Part shown: piece by piece, positions 34,927 to 48,121 of the stretch | Layout of the letters: every line of letters begins with the position of its first letter | How positions within the stretch are numbered: position 1 is the stretch's first letter | Source of the DNA: Oenanthe sinensis | Taxonomy: Eukaryota; Streptophyta; Magnoliopsida; Apiales; Apiaceae | Length of the DNA: 64,000 nucleotides | NCBI GenBank assembly: GCA_028671895.1 | Contig: JAPMAC010000221.1 | Location: 9,734,001-9,798,000 of the forward strand | Direction: 5' to 3' | Translations under genes and position numbers: made by a program | Notes under the pieces: model-generated | Told to the model about the DNA's origin: nothing | The model's database searches: none | Seen by the model: only the letters and a program-made list of their open reading frames with translations

Positions 34927-37900
34927 TGAAATTTATGGTGAAAATGGGTTTTGAGTTATTTTCAAGATGTTGGGAAATGTGTGAAAATAGGAACGGGGGG
35001 GCTTTGAATTTTAATGTTTGATTCATATTTTTGTCCTATAGCATGTGTTTCGAATAAATAATTACTTCCATTTGTTTATATTTAGAATTTTTACCAACAT
35101 TTTTAATAATTTAATTGCATACTAAAATCAGTGTTATAAATCATGCATTAATTAGAATAATTAACTAGATAATCAGAAATTTAATCAGAACATGAATTAA
35201 TATTAATCATGGATTTTTAGAATAGTGGCTCAAACTTTTTTTTATTTTAGTTTTTAATTTTTTTAAATAATAGTTTTTATTATTCATTTAAAATATTTAA
35301 AAATATATATTAAAATTTAAAATAATGTATAAAAAACAGAAACAGTATTGGAATATAACTTCTTCTTTTTTGAGTAAGTATTAATTGAATAATAAAAAGT
35401 CATACGACATCTAAAAAAAATAGTCACGTCGTATAAATATAAAACAAATATAAAACAGAAATAATAGTTGATTAATCCATTATTTTTGAAAATACAATCA
35501 CGCCATTTGTTGAAGATGATATATTTACATGTACCCGCTTCACCATATCCGATGAAGCTAATCCAATTTGAGCTATCGACCATAATTGCAATCCTATAAA
35601 AAAAATTATCACTAAATCAAACACCATACTCTCACAAATAAATGAGAGAAATACCAAAACTCCCAAGGAGAGACCACAACCAAACTGAAATTGCAAATTA
35701 AAACCAAAATTGCAAAATAAAAACAAGGCTTGGATCCAGAAAACGAAACCACAAAAATCAGAGAAACCGGATTTCTCGAAATTGAATAATCACTCGTTTG
35801 ATCGGAGAAGACAAAAAATCCGAATGATCTAATAGTTTTTGATCTAAGACTAAGAGATTCGAGTTCTATAACGGAAAAAACCGATGAAAACTCCAGCAAC
35901 TATGTTTGAAAAAAAAGAATGAGAGACGGCTATGACGTGAACAGAGAGAAATGGGGGTTTTCCGATCTATAACTTTTTATTAATACCTAAAACTTTAACT
36001 ATGCAAATAACTAAAATTTTAAGAGTTGGCAGTTTTAATTAAAAGTGTTTAAAAAATTGTTCAAAATCTGTACGATCTGATTTGAAAAAATTTCAAAAAA
36101 TATGGTTCGAAAAAAGCCTAATCATGTTCCGCCCGGCCATAAAACTTTGAATATGGCTATTATTTTTTAACAAAATTTTGTCCGGCTCAAAATTCGAAAA
36201 ATTCAAATTTTAATCTGAAACTGGATAAAATTCGATTCAAGCTGAGATTAAATCCGGACTTTATTTGGACTTTTTGAAAAGTTCGAAAAAAACTCTATAG
36301 TTTAATAAAAAATTATAAATACATAATTTTTTTAATAAATCCTATGAATATTAATATAAAAATTAAAAATAGGCCGAAAAAAGTCTAACTATCTCAAATG
36401 GGCCTTGTTTTTGTAGAGAAAGACCAGTCCTGCTCGGCCCGACCCGATTTTAAGAAAAACCTGACCAACTCAATCCAAAAAAATTCAAGTTTTTCAAATA
36501 TTGGATAAAATCTAATTCGATGGACTATTTGTGCTTCTCTGGTTCTGATATAATTTAAAATATAAAATAATTCAATCAATTTTATATATCTTATATAGCA
36601 ATAAAGATATATTTTTAGAAAATTATAATAATAACAATTTTTTATGTAAATCACGATAAGATTCTATTAGAGTGATTTTGTTTTTATGATCATAAAATAT
36701 ATTAGTATCTTTTAAACATATCAAGAATATTTGATGCAATATTAAAAATGATTACCTATTTATTTATTTTATTAAAAAGTACAATATATATGCCATCTTT
36801 TTAGAGACATTAATTAATCCACTAATATCATACTATACAAGTAGATTAGACAGACATACAGAATTCTAAAGTTTACTTTACACATCCATGAGAAATCTCT
36901 CGGCACTACCCTTGTATTACTGCTTCTCTTCACAGTTATGCGTGAGTTCATCAACTCCAAAAATTCAAAATGTTTATATAATTATATAAACTTTTCAATA
37001 TTATTAATTTTAATCCGTTACAAACGTTTATTAGGTTTAATACAATATTTATAGTAATTTCATATTTGTTTCGTTAATTTAAACCATATCAAGTGGGTGA
37101 TTTATAATAATTTTATCGAGATGATTTGTATGGTTATAATTGTGATTTGTATTTGTCATATTTTTCTTATATTTTGTTATGTTATCAGATGATTTTTAGA
37201 ATAGTTATTGATAATTTGATTATTTGTATGATGGTATTGAACACTTGAAATCGTTGTAATTGGTGACTTGTAGAGTGATTTGAAAGGTTTGTATAATAAG
37301 GTGATTTGCGGTGAAACGTGATTATATATATAAACATAACACATGCATGCACACACCTATGAATATATAATATTTGAAGTGCTTCAAATATATAATGGTT
37401 TGATAAATTTATACAGAGGATAACGCAAAGGGAGCATATGGAGCTAGAGTGTGAAGTTGTGATTAATCTACCGGCAAGGTTGTGATGAAAACTAGTGTAA
37501 CAATCAATGTGTGGTCCAACATGGAGGAAAATATGAAAGATCTATTCATGGATATTGTAATCCTTCTAAATGTTAGCGTTTCTTCGTTTGTGACGGAACC
37601 AACAAGTGTTGTGTTTTTGAATGAATGATATTATATTTTTTGAAATCTTGAATTTTAATTTTTGTCTATTTTTTATATTTCGCACTTTTAATGTTACTTA
37701 AAAGTTTTATGCCTCTAAAATGTGTGATGTTACTTTCCTCTTTTATATTAATTCTTTTTAAGATTAAAACGGAAAAGAAAACATGATTGATAATTTATAC
37801 ACGTTGAAAATAATATTATCTTGTTATTAGTGAAAAATATTAATTAAATACTATATATTTTGCAATATTCTATAAAGAGAATATATTGTACAATATATAA

Positions 37901-38467
37901 TATTTTAACTAATATTTATTTAAAATACTCCAAAATTTTTGCTTAGAAAATAAAATTATTATTTTTGATATTTTATTCCAATATACGATACTTTTGGCAT
38001 TTCAAATGTATACTCCGTCCTCATATAACTAAACGTCTAAACCAAAGTCATTCTATGATTTTTTAAAGTTTTGGTTAAAAATTAACTCTTGGTGTAGTCC
38101 ATGTAAATTGATGATATTTGTAAGGTCTTTTGGATATTTGTTATTACTTTGGGCTAACCTCAAAAATTTTGATACCAAAAACTGAATCAGTGAAAAAACT
38201 TTTAAAATTTTGTGTTCTTTTTGTTATTAAAACACAGTCGTACATTCAACACCTTCCGTAAACTTCATTATTTTGTTTATTATTTTGCCGCAAGTTTATA
38301 ACTCGTGTTATGTATTTATATTTAATAAATATTTTTTTATATTATATTTTTAATGTATTTGATATAATTTGTTATATTATATTTTTTTAGGGTTGAAAAC
38401 TTATATAAGTAATACATTTAATATATTTTCTTTTTTGTGTAAATTTATTAAAGACGTGAGTGATAAT
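34927..38467. other. DUF538 upstream region and AT-rich intergenic DNA
   Basis: The first part should hold the promoter of the copy A DUF538 gene, but I see no clear TATA box. Around 36,060-36,500 there are degenerate motifs (GTTCGAAAAAAGCC, CTCGGCCCGACCCGAT) of a decayed repeat. No reading frame is supported. Copy B matches up to 36,460, where the window ends on the B side. Confidence 0.45.
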
Positions 38468-39704
38468 TGTTAGAAATGAGTTATACAGAAACTATATAGA
38501 TGGGGTGAATGTATGATTTAAACTTTTTGAACTTTGTGTGTTAAACTGAGCAAGTTGTGATTTGGAAATCTGTTTGTAACTTAGTTAACCATGTAGTGTA
38601 TATTTGAGAAATGCAGAAATGAAATAGACACATAAGTTTAACTTTCAAACTAATATTGTATTAGATTGAATTGCTACAAACCTGAGATTCTAGATATGAA
38701 TCTCAACTTCTTATTCTTGAAAGATACAAAAAGTGAATACAATGAAAATATTCAACTTGTTACTAACTTATGAGGCTGTGCATAAATTATATAGACAACA
38801 TTTCTCATTGGAACGTGCACTCACAAGTCAATTAGCTAAAATTAGAAATAGACAAAAGATGCTTTACATTTGAACACTATCTATTTCTAGCTAACACTTT
38901 CTTTTGACAGTACATCACATATGCATTCTACTCTTCTATCTTTGTCTTGTTCTTCTTTCAAGCTTCTTATAGACTTGTTTCTATCTTCACAGGTTTGACT
39001 GATCATGATCATGACAGAGCTTCAAATTACTTGTCTCATTCTTTTGCAAATCTCCTTGAATTTAGCATCTTGAATCATTCGAATACTCAGCTTCATTGCA
39101 CTTCGAGAAGTCGTGATATTGACTTCTCGATCGAGTACTTATGAGACTTCTCAATTGGTCTTTGTCTTGATACTTCTCGAATGCCTTAGACTTCTCGATT
39201 AGATATGACTTTGATGACTTCTTAATTGGAATCGACTTCTCGAATGATCTATTATCACAGACTTCTCAATTGATCCCATTCCTCATACTTCTCGAATGGT
39301 TCAATGACTTACATCTCGATTTGTTTTCCAGACTTGTCGAATGTATATCATATTTGGCACTTCTTGAATGACTTCAATTTCTTGACTTCTCAAATGAACA
39401 CTTCTCGATCGATTACTTAGCCATTGAGTATTTTGAGACTTCTCAACTAGTTACACATTTGACTTCTCGATTGTAGTGACTTCTTGAACAACTATTTGCC
39501 TTAGAAGAATTCTCAGACTGCACTCCTTATTCTTGAAGAAGTTTTCTTTGTCTAGATGCATGATTCAACTTGAATCTTCTATCAGACTTTATTCTTTGAC
39601 TTTAATTATAACTTGAAATTACAATTTGATCATACTTCTATCCACAATAGTACATTAAAGTATATAAGTCACCGACCAAATACAGAAGTTCTAAATGTGT
39701 TACA
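38468..39704 (-). mobile_element. probable solo Copia LTR, minus orientation
   Basis: On the minus strand the unit would start TGTAACACATTTAG and end with CATTCACCCCATCTATATAG...CATTTCTAACA, the same end layout as the other Copia LTRs here. It has a TATA-like CTATATAATTTATGCACAG about 340 bases from the end. The length of about 1.24 kb matches the other LTRs. Flanks ATAAT (38,463-38,467) and ATAAG (39,705-39,709) would be an imperfect target-site duplication. Its interior (about 39,095-39,490) carries more than ten copies of ACTTCTCGA(A/T)TG-like motifs. Confidence 0.5.
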
Positions 39705-40403
39705 ATAAGACAAGTACATTCAATACAGTAGGCTTGATTTGGTCGAATAATAATTAAATTATTAAAAAAATTAATTCAGTAATAATTGTTGAAGGAGAAG
39801 TCTGGGAATCAATAAAGTTAAGTTATTTGCTAAAATAAGATTTGAAAATGTAGAAGTTAGACAGAAAAATAGGCGAAGTGTGATGATTTATCAATATGAG
39901 TGGCTTATAAGAATATGGATCACTATTTTCTTGTGTTAACAGAGAGAACTATCAGTCCTTTAACTTTAATTTTTCAAACCCATTATAATATGCACACATA
40001 TTGCTATATACAGGGGAATCAATCCTACGTGGTTCTTGGAGAATAAGGAACCTAAAATGATTAGATTTCCTACTTTACTTTGAAGTTCATTTGAAAGAGG
40101 TCAACACAATTAGGCCCAACACAAAAGGTACAAGGCTGAACTATAACTCAAGGACTTTATGATTAATCCGACTTTGACTTGAATATATCGACGTCGAACC
40201 TGATCACAACTAGTTATGACTAACCCTTAATGCATGACACGTCTTAAACTATCTTAAACTCTCAGGTGAGTACAAGCTAAGAGCATCTCCAATGCTAATA
40301 GCTAAAATAATTATCTAAAAATTTATTGAACTGTAAGAAATTTGTACTAAAATATATTATAACATCAGGCTACACCCTGAGGCCATCCTCAAGGCTAGTT
40401 TTA

Positions 40404-40407
<4 letters not shown>

Positions 40408-40461
<54 letters not shown>
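40408..40461. repeat. (TA)n microsatellite
   Basis: An uninterrupted AT dinucleotide run of about 54 bases. A second run lies at 41,330-41,367. Confidence 0.95.
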
Positions 40462-40463
<2 letters not shown>

Positions 40464-40581
40464 TTAATATTGTATTCAATACAAGTAAATAAAATATATA
40501 TTTAATGAAAATATTTTTAATAACAACAATTGATATATATTTAAAATATATTTAATATATATTAAAATTGAAAATATAATA

Positions 40582-41118
40582 TGTTAGGAATGCAAACACT
40601 TATGATTGTCAGAGAATATCATATCAGAGTTTATGCTGACGTCATCAGAGTTTATGAAACTGTCAGTCAGAGTTTACTCTAACAGAGAATACTCAATCAG
40701 AGTTTACTCTAACAGAGAATGCTCAAATCAGAGAATGACAAACCGACAGAGTCTAGCTTCAGAGTTTAACTGAAAAGGAAACAGACAAATCAGAGTCTGA
40801 TTTGGATAGTAAGAAGGAATTCGAGTGCAAGTCTAAATTACCTTATTAAATCTATTCTATTTCCAATCTGATTTGTAATTGTATTTGTAGCTGTGTCAAT
40901 ATAAACACAGAGATAGGTTATAATCTATATACGTTTTTCAAGCATTATTATTGTAACCTAACAGCTCTTAAGAACATTATTTCTTGAGAGAGTTTTGTAT
41001 TCGAATTCATTATTAATACAAAACAGTATTCCATTCTACATACTTGTGTTCATCTTCGATTAATTGGTACTATTACATTCAACCCCCCTTCTGTAATAGA
41101 TTGATTATCTAGGAAACA
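40582..41118 (+). mobile_element. solo Copia LTR, TSD TAATA
   Basis: It starts TGTTAGGAATGC and ends TCTAGGAAACA, flanked by a perfect TAATA at 40,577-40,581 and 41,119-41,123. CATTCAACCCCCCTTCTG lies close to the 3' end as in the other Copia LTRs. At 537 bp it is less than half their length. The first 170 bases carry repeated CAGAGTTTACTCTAACAGAG and related CAGAGTTTATG motifs. Confidence 0.9.
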
Positions 41119-41324
41119 TAATAACATATTTAAATATGAGAAAAAAATTAACAAACATTACTTTTATATATTTTATTATATTGGATTACTAGTCTTTTTA
41201 TAAATATATAATGTATATTAAAATAATTATATAAGTAATTATTAAATTTTATTAATAATAAAACAACAATTTTACACTTAATATTATATAAAATTCAACA
41301 TATTAAATAAAAAAATTATAATAC

Positions 41325-41369
<45 letters not shown>

Positions 41370-41689
41370 AAAAAGTAATACATATATATTAAATATAATT
41401 TACACATATGTATTATGTATGTATAGGGCTAGATTAGGTTTAAATAATGTAGAAAGCTAATTTGGATGTTTTTAGATGATGGACTATAGACCCTACAAAT
41501 TCAACGGATGTGGCGTCCTATTATTATGTTATCTAAAATTATTGTTAACAAGTGTTGGTGTTGGAGTTGTAGTGATCTATATTTCAAATGTTATGTAAAA
41601 TACGTAACACATATATTTTATACCTAACAGGAGGTTAGCCTTAGAGATGCTCTAAGGGTGGATAATATTCCACAACTCCCTAGTGAATG

Positions 41690-42117
41690 TTTGGATGAAC
41701 TTACATACTAAAGGATTTGTTGAAGAAGTAACTAGTTAAGAACTGGTGGAGTTCCTGAAGTTGATTCACTACAAGAATAACATGGACTTGGCCAGGTTGT
41801 ACTAGAAGTATGTGAAGAATGGTCTTTTGTCTATGACACTCTACTCATGATCTTCACTTTAAAAAAAGATAAGATGAGACTACATCAATTATCCGTCAAC
41901 TATCTTGCATAGAGGTTGACTTATTCTTTAACTTATGGACATTATCTCAATGTTGGGAGACTCGTCATCAATAGCTTGTTACCAGACTTAGAAAATCTCC
42001 AACAAAGAGAGGTAATGAAATTTTCTTCACGAAATTTATTCATTCTATACTTAGTTATCAAAATAACACATTGATCTAATTGTGTGACATGAAAAAAATA
42101 ATGAATCGACTATAACA
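41690..42117 (+). pseudogene. fragment of a sirevirus third ORF
   Basis: Conceptual reading with stops and one frameshift gives FVEEVTS, ELVEFLKLIHYKNNMDLARL, KYVKN/EWSFVYDTLLMIF and YGHYLNVGRLVINSLL. This matches in order the N-terminal part of the third ORF at 12.85-13.02 kb (KYLNKEWNMMLDVVSRSM...YRIDVGKLLMPLF). It lies 0.7 kb left of the duplication junction, which itself enters the third ORF of the 14-kb element. It is a decayed fragment with no product expected. Confidence 0.6.
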
Positions 42118-42815
42118 AGTCAATGTCCAAAATACTATTTAGAGGTTACTCTTCACATGAGGAGTAATTTTTTTTAGCAATATCCACTTATTCAGCCTGT
42201 ATATCATAAACATAGTGTGGAAGGGAATATCATGATTACAAAAGCATCTAATCAACCAAACGTAGACATTCATAAATATTCTATAAGTCTTCCTTAAAAT
42301 CCATTAGTTGATAATGAGACAAATGTCGTAGTCTCCCAAAAGTTTGTACCAAAGAAAAAGGACAAAAAGCCAGTTGCTCTTGTAGAGAAAGTTCTGAATA
42401 TTTTAGAAAAAGTAGAAGAATGTGAATCATAAGTGGAAATATGCATCCTAAAAAGAAGAAACATAAATAGGTAGATGATAGAGTATACATATTAGATAAC
42501 TTTATTCTCATATTTAGTTTTATTTTGTAGTAATTGGATATTTATTTAATAGATTTTAATATTTCATTGGAGAAAATAAGAAATTCATAAATTTGGAATT
42601 TTGATGTTTTATTGATAGATTTTAGTTTCTTAAATTACACGCGCTAATTATGTTGTTTGGACCTATGAAAAACCTAATTAATTTTCTTTAATTCAAAGGT
42701 AGTCTAATGAACATAATACTATTGGATCCGCCCGAAAATGAAAGAGTAAAGACAACTGCAAATTTTACATGAAAAATTCTACATGAAAAATTCTACTCAT
42801 TTTTAAAAACCTACT

Positions 42816-44786
42816 TCTAAAAAGAACATTTCAGAAGCTGATAATGGAGAAGTTGCCAGAAGTAACTCAGGATCCCTTGGGCATCAAATTCAGTAGCTCC
42901 ACAAATGGAAAATACAGATCTATGAACCTGAAAAGGGTAAGCATGTGTAGGCCAATGTCAGTTAAAGAAGCCTTTGACTACTGCAAACAGATTCCAAGGA
43001 ATGAATAAAGAGATGAAGTGTTGAGGGTGTTGGAAGGAGAATTGAGAAGGCTTGAAGAATTGAGATTGAATAAGAATGAGAAGAAGACCCATGAGAGAAG
43101 AGATGAATATGATAATGAAAAGCCTGATGGAGGTGCAGGTAGTTCCAACCAACACATCATTGGTGAAGAGTCATTTGGGGCTGGAGATAAGGTGGAGGAA
43201 AATAAGGAGAAAGATAAGAAAGAATATAGAGATGGTGTTGAAGGGAAGGTCATGAAGACAGTAGTACTTGGCTTTGAACATGATGAAAAATATGATGTCA
43301 AGAGTGATAAGGTGAAACATACTGTCACAGAACCTGATTTGACAATAACCTCTCAAAAGTTACTGTCAAAGAAAATCTCTATTCCAAAAAAATACATGAA
43401 GGCAAGGGCAGAAAGGCCTAGTAGGAAAGGGTGGAAACTTATGTCTGAAGTGCTTCATGAGGATTGTCTGGATGTTAGAAGACCAACTATAAACAACATA
43501 GCATAATCAAAGGCAGAATCTCTGGTCAAGGTGAAGGTTGAATGGTCTGAAGTAAACTCTTTCAATAAGATAATTCTCTTTTATTCAAATGGAGCAGCAA
43601 AAGAATTGAGTTATGAGATGAAAGAGGTGAATTATTTTCTAGTCAGAAAAATATTGTTCTTAACTCAAGGAATAGACATGAGGACACATGTGGTGAGAGG
43701 TATGTTGATAAAGAAGTTTATGGAATTGATGGATTCCTTCAAGCCTCACCCTATGGATTTTACTGATGTTGAAGAGCCTGAGACAATTGTCTACTCAGAT
43801 GGGGTGATGTTTGAAGGAGAAGATGGAATCAAGGAGTTTTGGAGCACCGAGTCTCTTCATGACAAAAATCTGGATCTACTTGAAAAGCTGGTGAAATAGT
43901 TGGAGGGATATCCTTATCCTGATGAATGCAAATATATGTCAAGTGTTATGAGAATTATTCAAGCCAAGAAGAAGAGGGAAATTGAAAAGAAGTTTGAGTA
44001 TGAGAGGACACAGAAATGTCTTCTCAGAAATCCTGACAGAATTATCTTCTACAATACTGGTGGTTCTGCTAAAGAGATAACTTTTGAGGAGTTAAAAAAT
44101 TTGGCTGTGAATGATCCTCACATCACTGAGCTAATCAAGAAGCAACTGCTCAACATCACAAATTATGAAATTTTTGATCTAAAAAATAGAGCATTAGAGA
44201 TATGTAGAAGGAGAAAAGGAAGAAATTTGAAGAAGAGGTTGATGTTGCAAAGAAGAAAGTGGAGCAAATTTCTAAAAGGATCAAGGAGGCTGAGATTGAC
44301 ATGAAGCATGCAATGTTGAATGATCAATTCTCTAAAAATCCCAACTATGTTTCTCCAGTCCTGTTTGGACCCCTGAGAATCATTGTTGATAGCATTGAAG
44401 TGGAGGCTGTCAACTTCAGGGTGCTCAACAATAAAAATTTAAGAAAGATATTCAGAATGATCACAGGCTCATTCCTGGAGTTTGAAAGAGACTTAAGCAA
44501 AATTGTCTGGGAAATCATTGAATCTAGAGAAGAAGATGATGAATCTATTGACAAACTCAGGGTGAAGCAGGTCTACTTTTCTACAAAGGAAAGATTTGTC
44601 AAGGACATGTTTGGAATGAAGTATTTATGCATATCCAAAGGGCCAACTGAGAACTACTACACTTACAGGGAGTTGATGAATCTTTCTCCCAAAATGGTGA
44701 AACTAGTATTAGATTGTGTTTCTGACCATGCCAAGACAGAAGAAGAGAAGAATGAACTGCTCTTGAGGGATTGTATGGAAGGATGA
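42816..44786 (+). pseudogene. third-ORF C-terminal part (copy B)
   Basis: This corresponds to 15,199-17,212. It keeps the same phase through 43,018, 43,531 and 43,900, then a net 10-base deletion near 44,205 shifts the frame, so the rest (MEQISKRIKEAEIDMKHAM on) reads in another phase to 44,786. Copy B repairs one stop seen in copy A (16,268) and has its own near 43,899. Confidence 0.82.
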
Positions 44787-44985
44787 TAACAGACAAGAAG
44801 TGAAGATGCAACTCAAGTCAAAGTTGAAGATTTGCTCAGTCTAGAGGAGCTAAACTTGAGATATGAGTGTACTTGTAATTTCAATTATTTTCTGTACAAA
44901 CACTTCTATTTTTATTAGTTGAGATAACATCTGCAGTTTTCTTCAAATATGTCTTTATTCATCATAAAAACAAATTTGGGAAGAT

Positions 44986-46192
44986 TGTTAGAGATTGTGG
45001 TACTATCAATGTAATCAACTAATATTTACTTAGATTAATTAATTATTAACTAAGTAAAACATATTGTCATATATAATTTGACAGTATGTTTACAATGTCA
45101 CTTATAATAAGATGCACAAATAGTCAAGTAGGTGACAGTAAGTATAAATAGTTATTGTCTTGTATAAATGTAATAAATGATCCATGAAATAGAAATTTAC
45201 AAAGTGTTCATGCACAACATAGATCAATTCTTTGACAAAAACATTCCACAAACTGGAGCGTACGACAACACATTCAAGTGACAGCAACTTTTGGAACATA
45301 TGATAGCAACTATTCCTTGACAGTAAACTTAGCGGAGAATGAAGACTCTATGACAACAAGTTTTACCGACAACAACTATCCCTTAAGAGTAAACTTGGCG
45401 GAGATTGAAGAATCAAAGACATCAAGTTTTCTGACAGTAGTTTTGACGGGGAGAGTTGACATCATGTTTGGCGGGATGGTCGACAGCATGTTTGGTGGAA
45501 TAGTAGATAATAACTTTGGATGATAGAATGTTTTAGAAGACTGGTGAGCCTGACAGTAAAGTATGTAGTATCAAAGATGTTGTCACCAAAGAGAAGCTAA
45601 ATGTTGACAGTAACTTTTAGTAAAGGTGACAGTCTGTTTCAAGTAGCAGACTAGATAAAGTTCATTCACAGATTGATCTTGACAACTCTACTCAGTCTGT
45701 CAAGCCTACTACTGCAACTTGAGAAAAAACAAGCATAAAGATGAAGCGTGCTCATAGAGTCAGGAATGTCAAATCCTCTCAGAATACCTTTATCTACAAA
45801 TGGAATGAAGACAAGACTTAAGAAGAAAAAGTGAGGTTTCTATTTCGAGTATTGTCCATGAAATAAGGGAAAGTACACTTGTAAGTGAAATGTGTGTTTT
45901 AGTTTAAATACACACATCTCACAAACACTTTCCCTTATGCAACTGAACTTAACTTTTCTCAAACATAGAAACATTAGCAGTCTCTTGTTATTGTGTCTAT
46001 TGAAGCTGGAAATATCTTCCAGTCAGTTATAGCAACAAAAATTAATAAAATTAAACACCTTGTGTCTTCAGTTTGCTTATTGTTGTTTGCATTGTAATTT
46101 GATATTATTGTTTTTTTTTGTTGTTAGCAAAAAGTGATAAATTATTAAGTTACATTCAACCCCCCCTTCTGCAACACTCATTCTGTTTAACA
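44986..46192 (+). repeat. 3' LTR (copy B), intact start
   Basis: It starts TGTTAGAGATTG directly after the polypurine tract and ends CTGTTTAACA before TTTTA. This copy shows the original LTR start that copy A lost, and retains the segment of about 70 bases that copy A deleted near 18.2 kb. Many TGACAGTAA motifs are present. Confidence 0.9.
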
Positions 46193-46197
46193 TTTTA

Positions 46198-47712
46198 TAA
46201 TGCATTTTTATACGTTTTTATAAAAACACAATTTAAAATTGTGTTTTCTTATGATAGAAAGGGTCATTTTTTTAAATTATGATATTTTAGACCATTTTTT
46301 TAAAATTGTGAATAAAAAGGCCAACACCCTAATCACGTGACATGGATGATAGATTGATACACAATACCGTGACCATACATTCAAATAAAATATAATCAAA
46401 TAAATAAAAATATATTTATGTTTATATAAAAATATATTTACATTCAAATAAAATATATTCAAATAAGATTTTGTTTGAATTTGAAAGTTCAGTTCAAATC
46501 AATGTTAAATTAGTTTAAATTTCTTCAAACTTAAATAAAAATCGTTAAGTAAATTTGTCAAATTACAGTTAAAACTCGATAAAATAATACCGAAAAAAGT
46601 AATTATCTCTATTACGTAGTATATTTCTCCGGTCCAGACTTTGGTCAATATGATAAAAGAAAATTTTCACTAAATAAGCGTCATATAACAATTTTATTAA
46701 AAAAATTAAGGGCCAATAAAAATATAAATAAATTTTAATAATTTCTATATGTACATATATAATATACAATATATTTTTAGAATATGAATTTATATTCACT
46801 TTTCTTTACTTTCCAGCAAATATAAAAATAAATATTATCATTAATTTTTTTAATATTTTATTTTACGAATATATATATTATACATATAAGTTATATATAA
46901 GTGTATTATGTATTTGTGAGTGTAACAAATCATAACATTGTATGTATAAAATATATTTAGGGTCTATAATTATTTTATGCCATATTCAGTTTATAATTAT
47001 TCATTAGGATTTGATCGATTTTGGGTTATTATCAAATTTATTATTTCGATTTAATTTTAATTAAAATTTCGATTTCGAATCATTTTTGAATCGGAATGAA
47101 TCAGTTTTCGAATCATTATTGGATTTGATTATATTGAAAATATACCGGTTCAAATCGGATTGTTTTCAATTCAATTATATTTTTGGATTATTAAATTCAG
47201 ATACAAAATCGAGATATCTCGGTTCATTTTCGTAGACTCAAATTTAAATTTGAATTTTGATAGAATATATATTATGATTTTATTCTCTTATTTAATTGTA
47301 TTTTAAATTAATTAGATATTTATTTAATAGATTTTAATATTCTATTGTAGAAAAGAGAAAATTCTTAAACCTGAAAGAATTTTGGCTTAAAGAGCTAATT
47401 TGGAGTCAAATTAGAAGAAAATTTGTATTTAATAGGCTACATGAGTTGCATACAGTGTTGGGCCGTGTCTTGATTTCTAGAAGTCAGAATTAGACGATCT
47501 TACAGCTCACAAGAAACTTATGGAATTATCTGTGATTCAAATATAGTCCAATAAGCAATGAAAATTTCTTTTTATGTGTTTAAAAAATAATTTAGTAAGC
47601 ATTAAGATGCTCGTGTTTATTTAATAAATAAATTATTAAAATAAATTTACGTGTTCATAAATAATTTAATAAGAATTAAGATTCTTTTAGGCGTTCATAA
47701 TTAAATAACTTG
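46198..47712. other. AT-rich intergenic DNA (copy B)
   Basis: This is the counterpart of 18,567-20,095. It holds no gene. Confidence 0.5.
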
Positions 47713-47847
47713 TCCCGCACCGGTGTCTCAGTTGATTTTGATTATGAGATTTGGGACTTCCCAAAACTCGATTCCAGCTGAGCGCATGAAAATAAGCAGA
47801 ATATCCAGGGATAAGTCGAGGCGCGTAAACTCACCCGAATCACCTCG
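47713..47847 (+). mobile_element. SINE-like element (copy B)
   Basis: Same unit as at 20,096 in copy A, with box A-like GGTGTCTCAGTTGATTTTG, box B-like AACTCGATTCCAG and the end GTCGAGGCGCGTAAACTCAC, where a TG has been lost relative to copy A. Confidence 0.55.
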
Positions 47848-48121
47848 TAAAAATATATAAAACTATAAAAAACAATTACTAATATACTTTTATTATTATT
47901 TTCTTTTGCAAAAAAGATACTTCTCTTATTAAATAAATTAAAAAGATTATTTTAGTAACTACATATCAATTAATATATTAAGAATAATTATATATTATTT
48001 ATATTAATTTAATTATTTTATTGCTGATGTTAGTTTAATTAATATTATAATAATTTTAATAATAATGAATAATCACAAAAAATAAATATCATTATTAAAA
48101 TTATAGTTTAAGGATATATGA

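Larger units (their letters stand above)
40280..41653. mobile_element. candidate MITE with AGAGCATCTCC ends, interrupted by a solo LTR
   Basis: The left end AGAGCATCTCCAATGC and right end TTAGAGATGCTCT form a 10-base inverted repeat of a kind common in plant MITEs. The interior is AT-rich with two long TA runs (40,408-40,461 and 41,330-41,367) and is split by the solo LTR at 40,582-41,118. I found no target-site duplication, so the ends and class are uncertain. Confidence 0.4.
15199..42815 (+). repeat. tandem duplication, copy A (about 27.6 kb)
   Basis: From 15,199 rightwards this DNA is repeated, in the same order and orientation, from 42,816 to the window end. Matching landmarks include the third-ORF sequence, the 3' LTR with TTTTA, the SINE-like unit, the solo LTR, the Copia pol pseudogene, both Tourist-like MITEs and the DUF538 gene. 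Base 36,460 here matches 64,000. If the event is a simple head-to-tail duplication, copy A ends at 42,815 and 36,461-42,815 should recur to the right of the window. Confidence 0.85.
42816..46192 (+). mobile_element. 3' part of the SIRE-like element, duplicated (copy B)
   Basis: This is the right-hand 3.4 kb of the element at 4,479-18,561: the end of the third ORF, polypurine tract and 3' LTR, followed by the same TTTTA flank (46,193-46,197). There is no 5' part and no new target-site copy on the left, so it was copied as genomic DNA and not by transposition. Confidence 0.9.
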
